Source: Dichomitus squalens LYAD-421 SS1 (Eukaryota; Basidiomycota; Agaricomycetes; Polyporales; Polyporaceae). Taken from it: a DNA stretch of 64,000 nucleotides. Of this stretch, positions 35,496 to 47,740 are shown in pieces. Where the stretch lies: NCBI RefSeq assembly GCF_000275845.1, contig NW_006766907.1:366333-430332 (forward strand), given 5' to 3'. The position numbers and the translations under genes were made by a program. A model generated the notes under the pieces. That model did no database searches and was not told where the DNA came from. It saw only the letters and a program-made list of their open reading frames with translations. Within the stretch, counting starts at the first letter, position 1. Each line of letters opens with the position of its first letter.

Positions 35496-36104
35496 AAGTA
35501 CATACGACCACCCCGGGAAGAAATCGAGACTATAACCGCGATGGATGGCTGAACCAAGGCAGCTCTTGACAAGATGGCGAAGCTCGATAGCATACTCAGG
35601 GAATCAATCCGGTACCACGGCATCACCCTCATTTGGTGTCCACCTTGCATCTCTCGCTGCGCCTGTCTGCTGGAAGCGAAGGCATCTTCGCCCCTTAGCG
35701 ATGCTTACGCGGAAGGGCACGAAGGACATCGCCTTGATCAACGTTGCTCGCCGCTGCTGCGCGCCTGACGCACCACGACGAGATGACGTGCGTCAATGCG
35801 GAGATGTTCGATCCCTTCCGCTTCGCAAGGATGCATGTGGACCGCGACCGCGACCGCGTGAAGCATAAAGTCGTCAAGACGTCGGTTGACTACATCTCTT
35901 TTGGGCACGGAAAGCATGCCTGGTACGTCGACCCGTCATTCCCGCCTGTCCCGACATCCAAGGCACGCACTGTAACCGCTACGAACCTCATGGCCCAAGA
36001 CGGGGTTTGCTGCAATCGAGCTCAAATCGATGCTTGCTTCCATCGTACTCAACTACGACATGAAGCTCACGGACGACGGGGGCCGATCAGAGAACATCTA
36101 TCAT
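35496..36104 (+). pseudogene. Truncated, frame-broken cytochrome P450 remnant
   Basis: Only the C-terminal third of a P450 of a different family from the tandem pair can be traced. It starts IRPPREEIETIT, then ALDKMAKLDSILRESIRYHG (the ExxR helix), HHDEMTCVNAEMFDPFRFA (PERF-type region), SVDYISFGHGKHA, and later FAAIELKSMLASIVLNYDMK. The frame changes before ALDKM, between the ExxR helix and HHDEM, and around the heme loop. The peptide with the heme cysteine cannot be read without an indel or unusual splice. The I-helix and everything before it are missing. It ends abruptly where it runs in frame into the neighbouring remnant. Confidence 0.85.
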
Positions 36105-36815
36105 AGGTCAGGGTCAGGGTCAGGGCCGGGGTCGGGGTCGGGACAGGCGCCAGAGCTGAACGAGCTGGTGCTCGTCCATCTGTCAACGTCCCAAAACTCG
36201 CCCGAGGCCATGCGCACCGAGTTTGTCAACAGCATGCTCCGCACGAAATCGAAGGCCCAGAAGGACGCGGTCATCGCGACGAGCCTCATGCCCGTTGCGT
36301 ACGCGGTCGACGTCCGAGCGACGCTGATCTGGCCGTTCAACGGGCTCGCCGAGATTGACGGCATATGGGCGTAAGCGTCCATCCGCGGCGCGAAGGTCGC
36401 GCGTTCGATGACGAAGCAGCTCCAGGCTTTGGATGGGGCGCACGAGTCAAGGGACGACAATGAGAAGAACGGGAAGAGTGGGAGGAAGGCGCAGAAATAG
36501 AAATACCTAAAGCTCACCTTTACGCCCTCCACGCGCGTCCAAACGCTGGCCCGCTACCTCGCCGCGCGCTGTCACGAGCGAGATCCGCACATGTTCCCGC
36601 CGGCTGGATGGGTCCCGACGGAGACCGAGGTGCTTGAGGCGATCGGGTGGGCGCCGAGTCAAACGGGCGGGGTGAGGAAGAACTGGGAGGAGGAGCAGTG
36701 GGAGATGTCTGAGGTTAGAGACGATTTCAGACAAGTGATGCAGAAGGGTGCGAAGGAGTGGGAGAAATGGTACAAGGCGTTCGAGGGAAACCCGAAGAAG
36801 ACGTTGAAGAAGTAA
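36105..36815 (+). pseudogene. Remnant of an unknown gene with two in-frame stops
   Basis: One reading frame stays coding-like across 36105-36815 but is broken by TAA at 36372-36374 and TAG at 36498-36500. The segments read PVAYAVDVRATLIWPFNGLA, then ASIRGAKVARSMTKQLQALD, then TPSTRVQTLARYLAARCHER and PTETEVLEAIGWAPSQ, ending KTLKK. I recall similar C-terminal sequences among fungal hypothetical proteins but cannot name a function. It begins with a Ser-Gly repeat from GGTCAG/GGTCGG hexamers, and that is where the P450 remnant ends. The whole is therefore a chimera of two decayed genes. Confidence 0.75.
36106..36147 (+). repeat. GGGTCA/GGGTCG hexamer array
   Basis: About seven imperfect 6-bp units translate as Ser-Gly/Pro-Gly. 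The array marks the junction between the P450 remnant and the next remnant, so it may have mediated the fusion. Confidence 0.85.
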
Positions 36816-39493
36816 TTTAGAGCACCTCGGTTGCGAATCGCCTTGAATGAATTCATACGATATAGACGAATTTGACGAGAAGGTCTCCCCCGCCGTTCAC
36901 AATTGAATGAGAGGCAGTTCGTTGATGGGATATATATATGTTGGGAGGTGAGCTAGTATGAGGTAGCTGGAAGGAGGATTTTGAGCGCCGATCCTGGTGC
37001 CCTGGCAGTACTTGCTCGGCGATTGACATTCCACGACTCCCTTCACTGCAGCCACGATGAGGAGATGAACTGTCTCTTATTCCTTGTCAAAACTTACTCT
37101 CTCCAGTACTGAGCTTAAACAAGGCGACCAAGGAGGCCGCTGTAATTCGATAGACCGACAACAGCCTCAGTTTGGATACCTTCGGATTGCCCGACACTTT
37201 ACATCTACGGCTTCTCATGCGCAGGCCCTGATGTTCCCGAACTCCCCTCACGTCTTCCGATATGGCTTCCACTTGATGATGTCCCTATAGTTCCTTGCTT
37301 GCGTACCTCAGTCAAAGTCGGTTTCAAGCCAAACCTCCGCAGAAGGGTTGAAATTCAAGCGCAACACAGCAACGATACGGCTTGCGATGGAGGCTAACTG
37401 CATGCAGGGACCTCGTGAACATCAATACAGCCTAAGTGGTTTGTGCAGGATGCAAATTTGGTACGCACATCTCTAGGCACTCATTGGTACTCTCGCGCAC
37501 TCGTGCTAGAGGAGTTGCGTTGGGAACCCTCGGCTTCAAGCTCATGCCCTTTGTGTCTTGTAATTTGCCGCCCTGAGGACGCCTCAATGGAAGTGTCTCT
37601 TCTTCAACCAGACGCACATCCATGCTACTGCTAGAACTCTCAGCACGTCACCCTTGGTTGTGCACAGCGCTTGCCTTCCCCCACCTGCAGACAAAGTTGA
37701 TGTCGCTCCTTATAGCCATAAAATCCGCGCATGGTTCGGGCCGGATCCTCTGCTACGGAGCCGCCTCGGCATGAGACTGTTGCCTATCACTGCCGGTGCA
37801 GAGGAATGGTCCCACTATCCTTCTCACTAGTCCTGGTGATAGTCATAGTCCGCTGGACGCTAGTACAGGTACTCGCGTGTAACAAACTCGCATGGTGCAA
37901 GGATAGTAACTCCCATGTACTGATTCCCAAGCCCGTTCGCAAGGAATATGGTCCTCTCTGCGGTCCGTCTACACCATCCCGCCAGAAGACCCAAACGCCT
38001 CTACTGGTCACCCCGTGATTGCGTCGAAACGCCTCTCGTGTCACCATTGGCATAAGCAATACGGCCAGCGGGTGCGTCTTACCATTAGTCCTATCAAACC
38101 TTTCCCTACTCATGACCTCCCCGCGTGTACTCAGTGCCTGTCGTCGTTGGCGACTCTGAGAAGGCGATCGCGATTGGTCCGTTATGGATCTTTGGAGTAT
38201 TGGCACGCATTTCTCACAGCAGGTTTTCTAGTCACGAGGTTTGGCAATTTCGCCGCAGTTTCGACCGAATGTCAGGCTACCGTTCCTAGTCAGCGGACCG
38301 TAGTCTTGAACTTGGCAGACTGAGCGGTGCGTCCAAATTCATGTCACTTGCGGCTGATCGACTGTGGTATCGTTACAGTACGATAGATTCTCTTCGCGAA
38401 CTCTTTGGAACTGGAGGTCCTGGCTCCTCATTGGGAGAGAGTAGGCGAAGTGTATCGTGGGGATCTTGAGGTCCCGCCGGTATCTACCTGGGCAGCCGTG
38501 AGATGAGTCATTAGAATGACCTTCGGTAACCTGGACCAGAGTCGCAGGCGCTGCAGAGCCTCGGAGACAATCTGGATTCTGAAGCTAGTCCGCTTCCTAG
38601 AATTCGAGTTCAAGGAGGAGGGCAAAGGGATATGTGGATGTTTCTCAGGAAGCGCCCCTTTGAGGGAGCAATGGCTTGGGTGAATGTGACGGATCGCCTC
38701 TCGGAACATCAACGTGCCGGATGTTCCGATGGGCCGACGAGTCCACCCCGACATATCAAGTCGCCAAACATATCGTGGCAGCTGAACGGAGTGATCCCAG
38801 AGAGAAGACGAGGATCGTCTCCACCTGACACTAGAACGCTCTCGGTTCGACCTATTTCCCATGGGTTGACCCGTCGCCTTCCTGGTTTGCCGATCCGTCG
38901 TGGTTCTCACGATATTGTTCTACGCAGCCTTTGACGAGCGGAGTACACGAACGACCCTGAACTCATTTGGAGTTCTCGAAGACAGATTTGATAGCAAGCG
39001 CGTACCGTCCTGTCCTCCACGCCGGCGACCCGCCCCTACTGACCATTCATAATCCATAGGTGGCGCCTGCGATGTATCCCAGCCTCCTCTCAAGAGATAA
39101 GACACTGCGACGTCGCTTCTCTGCATTTGACCATGTGGTCTGTGTTGCACGTCCCAATTTGGGACGTGTGTCCCAACAACGCGACCCTTGTTAACTTTCA
39201 CGCTTACGATCGCATACCGACTCGGACGGCTTTGAGCGTATCCGACATGTTCTCATGTGCTGCCTGGGTGACGTGGATCTGGAAAGTCACGCTCACCCAC
39301 GTTGCAAAATGATCCACTTGGCCCGGTTCCGACGGACGTTTGTCGCGAGCCATTAGTTGGACGGGCTTCTTCATGTATGTCATGAGAAGAGCGAGAAGTA
39401 TATAAAGCAGCGTGCGGTTCGCCGCTGTCTTTCGGCTGTCTCCTTAGCATCCCCCTCTGGACGGACAGGATCGTGTACTGCAACCCAACACTG
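36816..39493. other. Gene-free region upstream of P450 copy 2
   Basis: About 2.7 kb has no supported gene. A minus-strand frame at 38428-38910 has weak resemblance to F-box/LRR coding sequence but is broken in the other frames. The last 200 bp hold the promoter of the second P450, including TATATAAAG at about 39399. Confidence 0.45.
39311..39356 (+). promoter_or_regulatory. Upstream block shared by the two P450 genes (copy 2)
   Basis: GGCCCGGTTCCGACGGACG and the following bases to GCCATTAG repeat the block at 25230, at nearly the same distance (about 183 bp) from the start codon. It is followed by a TATA box about 95 bp from the ATG. Confidence 0.55.
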
Positions 39494-41893
39494 ATGCTTG
39501 TATCCTTGCTGCAAGGGATTGTTATTTGCTCGGTTACGTGGTTCCTGTGGAAGTACTTCCGGCAGGTCTTCGTCAAATCACCCCTCGACAATGTTCCTGG
39601 CCCTGCCGCGGAGTCATTCATCTATGGTATGTATGCGTGCGTTCCCATGTAATGTACCACCCTGCTTGACTCCGCATTGCAGGAAACCTTCGTCAAATTC
39701 TGGACAGGAATGGCTGGGACTTCATCAAGAGTTTGGAGTCTTACGATGGTGTTGCCAAACTACACGGTCCTCTTGGTGTACGTCCTTCACGCTAATTTTT
39801 CGGAGTTTCTTTGTGACATGCCGTCTTTTGCAGCACCGGATGCTATTCGTTTTCGACCCAACCGCGTTGCATAGTGTCATTGTCAAAGATCAGTACATCT
39901 ACGAGGAAGCCGCATTTTTCATCTCGTATGTGGTAATGGCAGAGGAGCCTCTTCTTGAAAGCTCACCCCATCTAGGTCCAATCTCCTCAACTTTGGTCCC
40001 GGATTGCTCTCAACTCTGGGTAAGCAGTCAAACTCCGCACTTCCTTATAATTTTCGCGAATAAGCTCTGAATCGTGCCTTGTACAGGGGACCACCATCGC
40101 AAGCAACGTAAACTACTCAACCCCGTGTTCTCCATCGCCCATATGCGACGCATGATTCCTATATTCAACGATGTTGGCCTCAGAGTTGGTCCTTTCTCAT
40201 TCTACTCATTCGTATGAAGCATTCACGCCATCCCTATTGCAGCTGCAAAAGGCTATCGAATCGCGTGTCAGCCCCCAAGGCGACCCCGTAGAGCTGGATA
40301 TGCTCACTTGGATGGGTCGCACCGCCCTCGAGTTGATCGGCCAGGCTGGATTGGGCTATTCCTTTGACCCGCTTGTCACCGACAAGCCCGATGACTTTGC
40401 AATTGCGGTCAAGAATTTCTCGTGAGCTTCATTGCCGGGGTGTGATAGTGGGCTAGCTCTGATCTGCCTCCTTTCTAGGCCCGCAGCATTGGAAACCACC
40501 CTTCTACGCCGCCTGTTGCCGTACGTTTCCGAGTTTGGGTCGCCGGCTTTCCGTCGCTGGGTCGTGGAGAGGTTCCCGCACAAGGGCGTGCAGAAGCTCA
40601 AGTCGGTTGTTGACGTAATGAATTACCGCTCCATAGAGATATATCGTTCGAAGAAGCAGGCTCTGGAGCAAGGTGATGAAGCCGTTGCCCGGCAGGTCGG
40701 CGAGGGCAAGGATCTGATGAGCATCCTTCGTGAGTTCTCTGGTACGATATCATGGCACAGCCACACGAACTCTAACTGTCTGTGTCCTTCAGTGAGAGCT
40801 AACATGGCGGCGTCGGTTGAGGATAGGTTGCCGGAGGAGGAGATCGTTGGCCAAATAGCGTGAGTGTGTTGTCAAGTCGAGTGACCGTGGGACGCGAACG
40901 TGACTGACCCTCTTCATACCAGCACGTTCATCTTCGCGGGAATGGACACGACTTCCAACGCCCTCGCCGTTACGCTCTCCCTCCTAGCACAACATCCTGA
41001 GGTCCAGGAGAAGCTGCGTAATGAGATCTTGGAAGCCCACAAAGGCGATGTCTTTGACTACGACATGCTCGTGTCTCTTCCTTATCTTGATGCAGTCTGT
41101 CGCGAAAGTTTGCGTGTGTAAGTAGTGTTGCCCTTGTTGATGCTTCTGCTCACCCGTAGCTCACTTGGCGTTTGATAGCCATGCTCCAGTTTCAAACCTG
41201 TTCCGCGAGTGAGTAAAACTGAATCCTTCTATATTTGCAGTATTCGCTTACTGAGTATTACCAGGACTCGTCAGGACGTGGTACTACCCCTGTCGAAGCC
41301 TATCCGTGGCGTTGATGGCACGATGATACATGAGATATTCGTCCCGAAGGATACGGTTGTCGCAATCGGTCTACTGGCGTCTAACCGAAGTAAGGCGATC
41401 TGGGGCGAGGACGCAGAGGAATGGAAGCCGGAACGGTGGCTGTCGCCCTTGCCCGAGAGCGTCGCTGAAGCTAAGGTCCCCGGCATCTATTCCAACCTGT
41501 GCGTACATCCTCTCGAGCATTTGGATGTTTCTCTCGAGACGCTCAAGTCTTAATTGCAGGATGACCTTCTTGGGTGGTGGCCGCGCTTGCATGTACGTTG
41601 CTTGACTTTCGGTCATTGATGACGCCGCTGACGTCCTGATATATATGTAGTGGTTTCAAGTTCTCACAGCTCGAGATGAGTGGGTACTCATATGCACATC
41701 TCCATGCAATCGCTAATGCTTCGATCTCGCAGAGGTTATTCTGTGTCTGCTGCTCTCTAAGTTTACCTTCACGCCGTCCGATAAGAAGATTCACTGGAAC
41801 CTGTCCGGTGTTCGTTTCCCGACGGTCGACGGCAGCCCGAAGCCCTCTATGCCCATGAATGTGGCATTATACAAGGGTTCTGTGCATGCCTAA
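39494..41893 (+). CDS. Cytochrome P450 (copy 2 of tandem pair)
   Basis: This is a close paralogue of the P450 at 25.4 kb, with 13 introns at the same positions and phases. The start is MLVSLLQGIVICSVTWFLW, then NVPGPAA. It has the I-helix TFIFAGMDTTSNAL, K-helix CRESLRV, EEWKPERWLSPLP, heme loop MTFLGGGRACIGFKFSQLEM and C-terminus LYKGSVHA. All catalytic residues are present. It differs from copy 1 at several points facing the predicted pocket region around LFREFSN-type loops, so the substrates may differ; this is inference. The 11.7 kb between the copies has collected repeats and decayed genes. Confidence 0.93.
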
Positions 41894-42245
41894 ACCTTCG
41901 TTCATCCTTGCCCGTTCCCGCTACAAGCGTCTCCTTCTCTGAGGATGGCTTCGGCAACATACCTTTTCCAACATGTACTCAGATCTTGGCCATAATCTGC
42001 TAGTAGCTGCTGCAATCTGTGTATCGCCTTGTGCGTGTGCTCATTGAGTACATCTGTCCACAGTGAGTTACGTCAGGTCAAGGTATAGAAGTAGTTCTGG
42101 TTAGAGATGGCCTGACGCAACTACGACAGATGAACAAAGAAGAGATATACTAGTCATTACCAAATTCTGCGTTGCTAGCTTGGGCGTGCGTACTTCTAAT
42201 CGTTACAAATCATCAAATACCCAACGTCGCCGATACTCCTGGGTA

Positions 42246-45030
42246 TCATAGTTCCAGTGCCTCACGAACTTCAGATTGACCAGACTCCGACCCATTGACG
42301 GCCTCAGTAGGCGCGGTAGGATCCGCACTAACTTTGGTACAGATCCATGTCGATGCATACATATTCACCCTGTTAGTCGTCCAGACCATCAACATGTGCG
42401 AGCTAAGTACGTGGAAGGAGCTTTGCTGACCTGTCGATACACTTCCCAGCAGTCCGTGCGGCGACATGCTTGCTCCTGAAACCCTGTGCCGCAAAGTTGG
42501 CGATATACCAAGGCTTCAGCCCCGCACTGCGAAGCAGGACGCGCCCGCCGACTTTCATTGCTTTGTTGATTGCCCGGATCTCTTCCGTCGCGCTGGTACC
42601 CTCAGGGTCGAACCAGTCCATATGGTCCATGATCTGTCACAGCAATCAGACGACGTTGCGGGTTTTGAGGGACTTCAGAACGGGACATACCACAGCAACA
42701 GTGACTGTCTCTGGCTTGATGCGTGCAAGGACCTCCACAAACTCATCTGTATGCACACGTAGACCGTCAAATGCACCGGGCTGCGACAGCATCTTGTGGG
42801 CCTCCTTCGAGAGATACGCGGGGCAGCACCTGCGATATAACAGCATCGTCAGCCCCTCTATGCCCTAGTCACTGGACAAGGAAAGACAAGTGACACTGAC
42901 TCTTTGTCGTACTGGCCCTGCAAGCACACCCGATAGAAGTAGTTGCTGTTCTTCAATAGCGTGTTCTCCACGACGGGGTCGAGCGTGTTCACTACATACT
43001 TCCACATTGCCTCCTTCGCTGAGAACGTGCCGCCGCTCGAGACCGAAGCCGCGATCCCGTCGTCCGAGATCATGTCCCGCTGGTTTTTCGGCACGCCAAG
43101 AGCGCGCCACAGGAACCGCTGATTCGATATCACAAGGTAGCTCAGGTACTTGCTCAGGACGACCGGCCTCAAGCGCGTCCGCCAGATCGCACGTTGCTCC
43201 CGCAACGTCGTGGCCGCGCACATCTGCTTGACCGCGCCCGACAGCCCGAGCAGGCGAAATAGCCACTTGGAGGACTTGACAGCTATCCGCGAGCCACCCG
43301 TCTCGTAGAGACCGCCACGTGATGTGAAAGCTGCAGTTCTGTCGAGCCAGTATTGGAAGGCGCGCGAGGAGAGGTAGGGCGAGAGCTTGGAGAGGAGGAG
43401 CTCGCGGAATTGCGGATGGCGGCCCTCGCCAAACATCTTCCACACGTCCTCATACGGAAGTGCGTTGAATGCAGCGACTTTGAGCTCGAGCAGGTGGTTC
43501 TGAGTCGGATTGAGGTCGACGGCGTGAATGGAGCGCGGACGGTGGAGAGCGTACGAGAGCACGTTGTCGCCGGCGGAGGTGATGGCGAAGACGACGTCGT
43601 CCTGACCAATGTTGAGAAGGCGCTGGTCCTCGGCAGGGTCTTCCCAAGTGAATGCGTAGATATATTGATTGTCGAACTGGGTGTGCTTTTGAAGCGATTC
43701 GTCGTAGTACAAACGCCACCGCTGGTTCTGGTAGAAGAACGACGGGAGGGGGACGTTTGTCGCGAGGTTTAGGATGGCGGCCTCAAACCCCTTTGAGCGC
43801 AGCTGGAGGCGTGTCTCGGATGCGGCAGCGTTTTCGGCCTCAGACCGCTTCTCGGAGTAAAGGATGGGGGAGAGGTACGGGGACTCTGTAGCAAGTGCGT
43901 CGATGTGCTCGGCCGCCTCCCGAGCCAAAGCACCAGCCGTGCCATACGTGGCGGCCCTTTGACACCCAAGCCATATATAGTATGGAATACCACCGAGGAA
44001 GTAATTGCGGTCGTTGGCGTTGAGGATGGTGCCGAATCGGTACTCGAGATAGTCCCGTCTGCTCTCGTGGAGGTGGACTCGGTCTAGCTTGAACCATGAG
44101 CGCCAGAACGCCCGCGACAACGAGTTGACGTGACGCGAGTGGTGCCCGCCGGTGAAGTTGCGGTAGGAGAAGCTGGATTCCGCTTGTACATAGAAGTCGA
44201 CGCAGGCGATGAGGCCAAGGGGGGTCAGCAGATCTGTGAGGGAGTCAATGACGGAGTAGAAGCTGTGCAAACCCGATGTTAGCGTGACAAATCTGCGATG
44301 CACGATCGACAGACTGACTCGGGTATCATACTCAGAGAGTAGGACATGCTGATGAAATCAGCCTTGACGCGATGCTTTTCGCTGCTGCTGGACGTGACCA
44401 CGTTCTCCAAGCTAGGACCGGACGGATCCAAACTGAAGGTACGGGCATCTTCGCAGATGACATGGACGTTCTTCCACCCGAGCCTGGCAAACCGCTCGCG
44501 GGCGACCTCACACAGGGAGGGGCTCAAGTCGACCAGGTAGACGTGGGAGAAGAATTCGGGTACGGAAACGTAGGAGTTCATCTTCTCGATGTTGTACCCC
44601 GTCCCGCCACCGACCTATAACATACCCGATTGGGGTCACCCACAGAGACTCGAACAACAACGTCACGACTTACATCGACCCAAACAGGCTTCGCGCTCCC
44701 GTTAAGGCGACGGTGCTGCAACTGTGCCGCGGCTAACTGGAGCATATCTTCTCTCCCGCGGAGAAGAGTGCCTCTCGTTACATCGTAAATGCTCGCCTGG
44801 GTCCGATAGAAGCCTTCGAGGGCGCGCTGTTGCCCAGATAGGGACCGAACCTCGGTAGAGTTCCCCAAAATGAGGGGCTTGAAGAAGCAGGCGTACGCAA
44901 ACCTGCCGTAGACGATTATGTGCTGGCGGAAGGCGATAGCGAAAACGATCAGAGACAACAACGTGCCGCAGAGGAGCGTGTGCTGCCGAAAGTACACATA
45001 GAGGTGCTCTGCGCCGGAAAAGTCGAGCAT
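42246..45030 (-). CDS. BTA1: Betaine lipid (DGTS) synthase
   Basis: This is a bifunctional enzyme that makes the phosphorus-free membrane lipid diacylglyceryl-trimethylhomoserine from diacylglycerol and SAM. Six exons (45030-44674, 44614-44319, 44262-42901, 42829-42691, 42633-42431, 42369-42246) fit in phase to 826 residues. An N-terminal membrane helix (LCGTLLSLIVFAIAF) comes first. The BtaB-like methyltransferase domain follows, with motif I VWVDVGGGTGYNIEKM, then YLVDLSPSLCEVA and SYSLSMIPDFYSVIDSL. The C-terminal BtaA-like DUF3419 domain comes next, with YTFTWED-type YIYAFTWEDPAEDQRLL, AITSAGDNVLSYAL, HAVDLNPTQNHLLELK and DHMDWFDPEG. The methyltransferase-first order is the fungal one, the reverse of the algal enzyme. 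The ER is the expected site. It is often induced by phosphate limitation, but I see no such element here. Confidence 0.94.
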
Positions 45031-47740
45031 TTCGAGCGAGCGTTGAACTAGCCGTGGAAGAGTGTCGGAAGGGTGAGCCAAGTGGGCAAATGCACGACGT
45101 CCATCGATATAAGAGGCCAGGGAGGGGAGAACAGTGTTCCTAGTGCTTTCTGACCCCGCTTGACCCAAGACAAGCTCGAAGCGTCGCCTGCATCCTTGAA
45201 GCCCTGCGATTGGTGCGCCATTGACCAACTCGAGAGAAATATTTCTCGAGCAGCATGTCAGCCGGGTGTCGGACAGAGGTCTCGAGGGCGTCCGACGAGT
45301 GTACGTGCGAGCGCTACCGACCCACGTTCGCAGTCGAAAGCGTTGGGCATCACGTCCGCACAGCTGCAGAACGTGAGCAGGTTGGCGCCATAACAAGCGA
45401 CAACACATACGATGGATCCCACTTGGGCGAACGTGTGCGAACAGTTCTCTTCGATCCCCACAGCCTCCCAGCGGGGGGCATCATTCTGGGCATACACGTG
45501 CGCTCCGATCGCTCACGGGACTGTAATCAGAGTCGCATAAAGTAACGAGACTGCGACATTACACGGCTCGATAGCGGCTGGTGGAAAAACAAACACCATA
45601 TCAGCGAATTGGAGAGAGCTCCTGTAGAGGCCAGATACCTTTGTTCCCGTCCAGACGACATCTATCGTGTAGCATTGAAGGGGGTGCTGAGGTATATTCG
45701 ACTCGAGCAGCGGAAAGGTCCTGCTAGACACGTCGCACCAAACACGAAGAGTATGCACGAAGAGATGAAGAGGTCCCTGCGGCTGCAAGACGGTGTTCTA
45801 GAGTAAGCATCGCGGGAACCGTAGTGGACCGTGGCACGTGCGACTTACTAGAGTTCACGGCCAACAATTCCGCATGCAGTCCTCGACTCAGATCGAGTGA
45901 ATTCCGAGACTTAGAGCTTTGCAGTCTCGTGTCCATATATATTCGGAAGAGACAAGGAGGAAGACCCGAGGATAGCAAGAGGCCAACGTCTACAATCGCT
46001 AGCGCCCATGGACATCGATTGCTGGTGTCCACAGTGAGATAGTAGACTACTTGCTGTTGGGTCCTTGATGATTGACCGACATGCGAATCAAGGCGGTGGA
46101 ACAAAAGAAGAAACGTATGCATCGACTGGTCGGCTGCTGGCGACGCAGCCGCATTCTGCTCTCCGCGTTTATAATCCAGACACTATCGCGAGAGGCGTAA
46201 GTGCAACCACAATACAACAACATTACGGCACGAATGCACTCACCATTCTCGCCGTTGCACGGGAAGAGTGCTTAGTAATGTCTTCTTCTTGAGACAGCTT
46301 GTAGAACGCAGGACTTCCAGTTGGCCTACAAACACCAGACTGTATCAAGACCGGCTGCCCGTCGAACCCAAGAGGCCCGTGTCAAGCTAAGCGGTCATCT
46401 TGCTGAACATCAAGACATGCCCATTACGTGTTTGGGCATACAGCGTACCTCGCAATCAGCCCAACTTTAGCGTGTCGGAACTTGGACCGTGATCGAGGGT
46501 GCAAACGACATCCACCATCTGGCCAGGCATTGCTATCAGGTACCACGAGGACCCCATGCGGATCGCAAGGCGTACTTGCCCTGCTTGTGGACCATTCCGA
46601 CACCAGCAGTCTAGACTGCTGAACGAGAAGATGGCCAATCAGCGGACCTGTAACACGGCATACACTCGTGTAGTTGTAAGAAACAACATGGTGTCGGGTA
46701 CGTAGTTACAGCGTTCGTCAAGGCTCAGCCCTTGTCGTTGCTTTAACGAGCGTCTGCGTGTGGTTGGTCAAAAGTGGGCCGCATAAACCGAGTATGGGAG
46801 ACTCACGGATGTGATATCAAAGTTGAACACAAAGAATTCTTGGTGTTGCGAGTTAGGCAAGCACCCGCGACTGCACGCTAGCAGACTCGCATTCACGGAT
46901 TCCGGATGTCGTGTCCGACGGTCCGAAGGCATGAAGAACCGATGTCTCCTGTTCTCTGCAGGTGGGTATACGCGAGAAGCACCGACAATGCAATGCCAAC
47001 GTCAGCTAGATGTTGTCCATCCCGGTGCTCCCTTGGAGGTACAACCTCGGATACCTGGCAAGGTTCGGCAATCGTCAGACAATGCAGTCAACCGGGAGGT
47101 AGCAAAACGTACCTGCGAACACTGCCGGCTCTATGCACATTGCACTGGCGATAGGAAGATAGCGTGCAGCACATGCTGGCTTGGCAGAACGTTTGTCGTT
47201 CCCGCCAAAACCGCTGAAAGTCGCCGTCTAGGACGGGTACGGATACCGTGCGCACCTTCTCCGCTGAGTCCTTTGGTTCACGAATTCCCGAGGCCTTCTC
47301 AGAGCTTCTCCTAGGCTCATTGACGCACGAGCTACATCCGACCAGCCGAACGGACAATGAGCGGAATGCTCGTCTCGGACCTTGCGGTCGCCGAAGGAGC
47401 CATGTCCGAAAAAATTGCTTCTCCTGCAGCACGCATTGGAGGACTCAGACGGGACTATATGCGTCCCAATCCACTCGAGACACAGCGGAAGGCTTGCAGA
47501 ATACGAGGAATATCATTGGTCGCCCCAGACGACGGTGGCGAAGGAAAAGATGGACACCGTTTGGGCTGGGTCGACGAGCATCGGACTTGTTCGGTGGTGG
47601 GCGCTTGGGGATGCGCGGTGATGATGTCGTCGCGTCGCTGCTGGCAGCAGCCTTGACCTCAACAACTCCCGGCTCAGGCCTCTCCACCCCCCATTCCCCC
47701 TGCCCTCGCTCGTTCGCCGCCATCCTTTCTAGTCCCTAAT
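45031..47740. other. Gene-free intergenic region BTA1-KGD2
   Basis: About 2.7 kb lies between divergent genes, with many short overlapping frames, none with a domain or consistent splice structure. It holds both promoters. I could not identify specific elements. Confidence 0.45.

Noticed and set aside
38428..38910. Possible F-box/LRR remnant on the minus strand
   Set aside because: The resemblance is only a few short leucine-rich stretches split across frames with stops, which is not enough to call.
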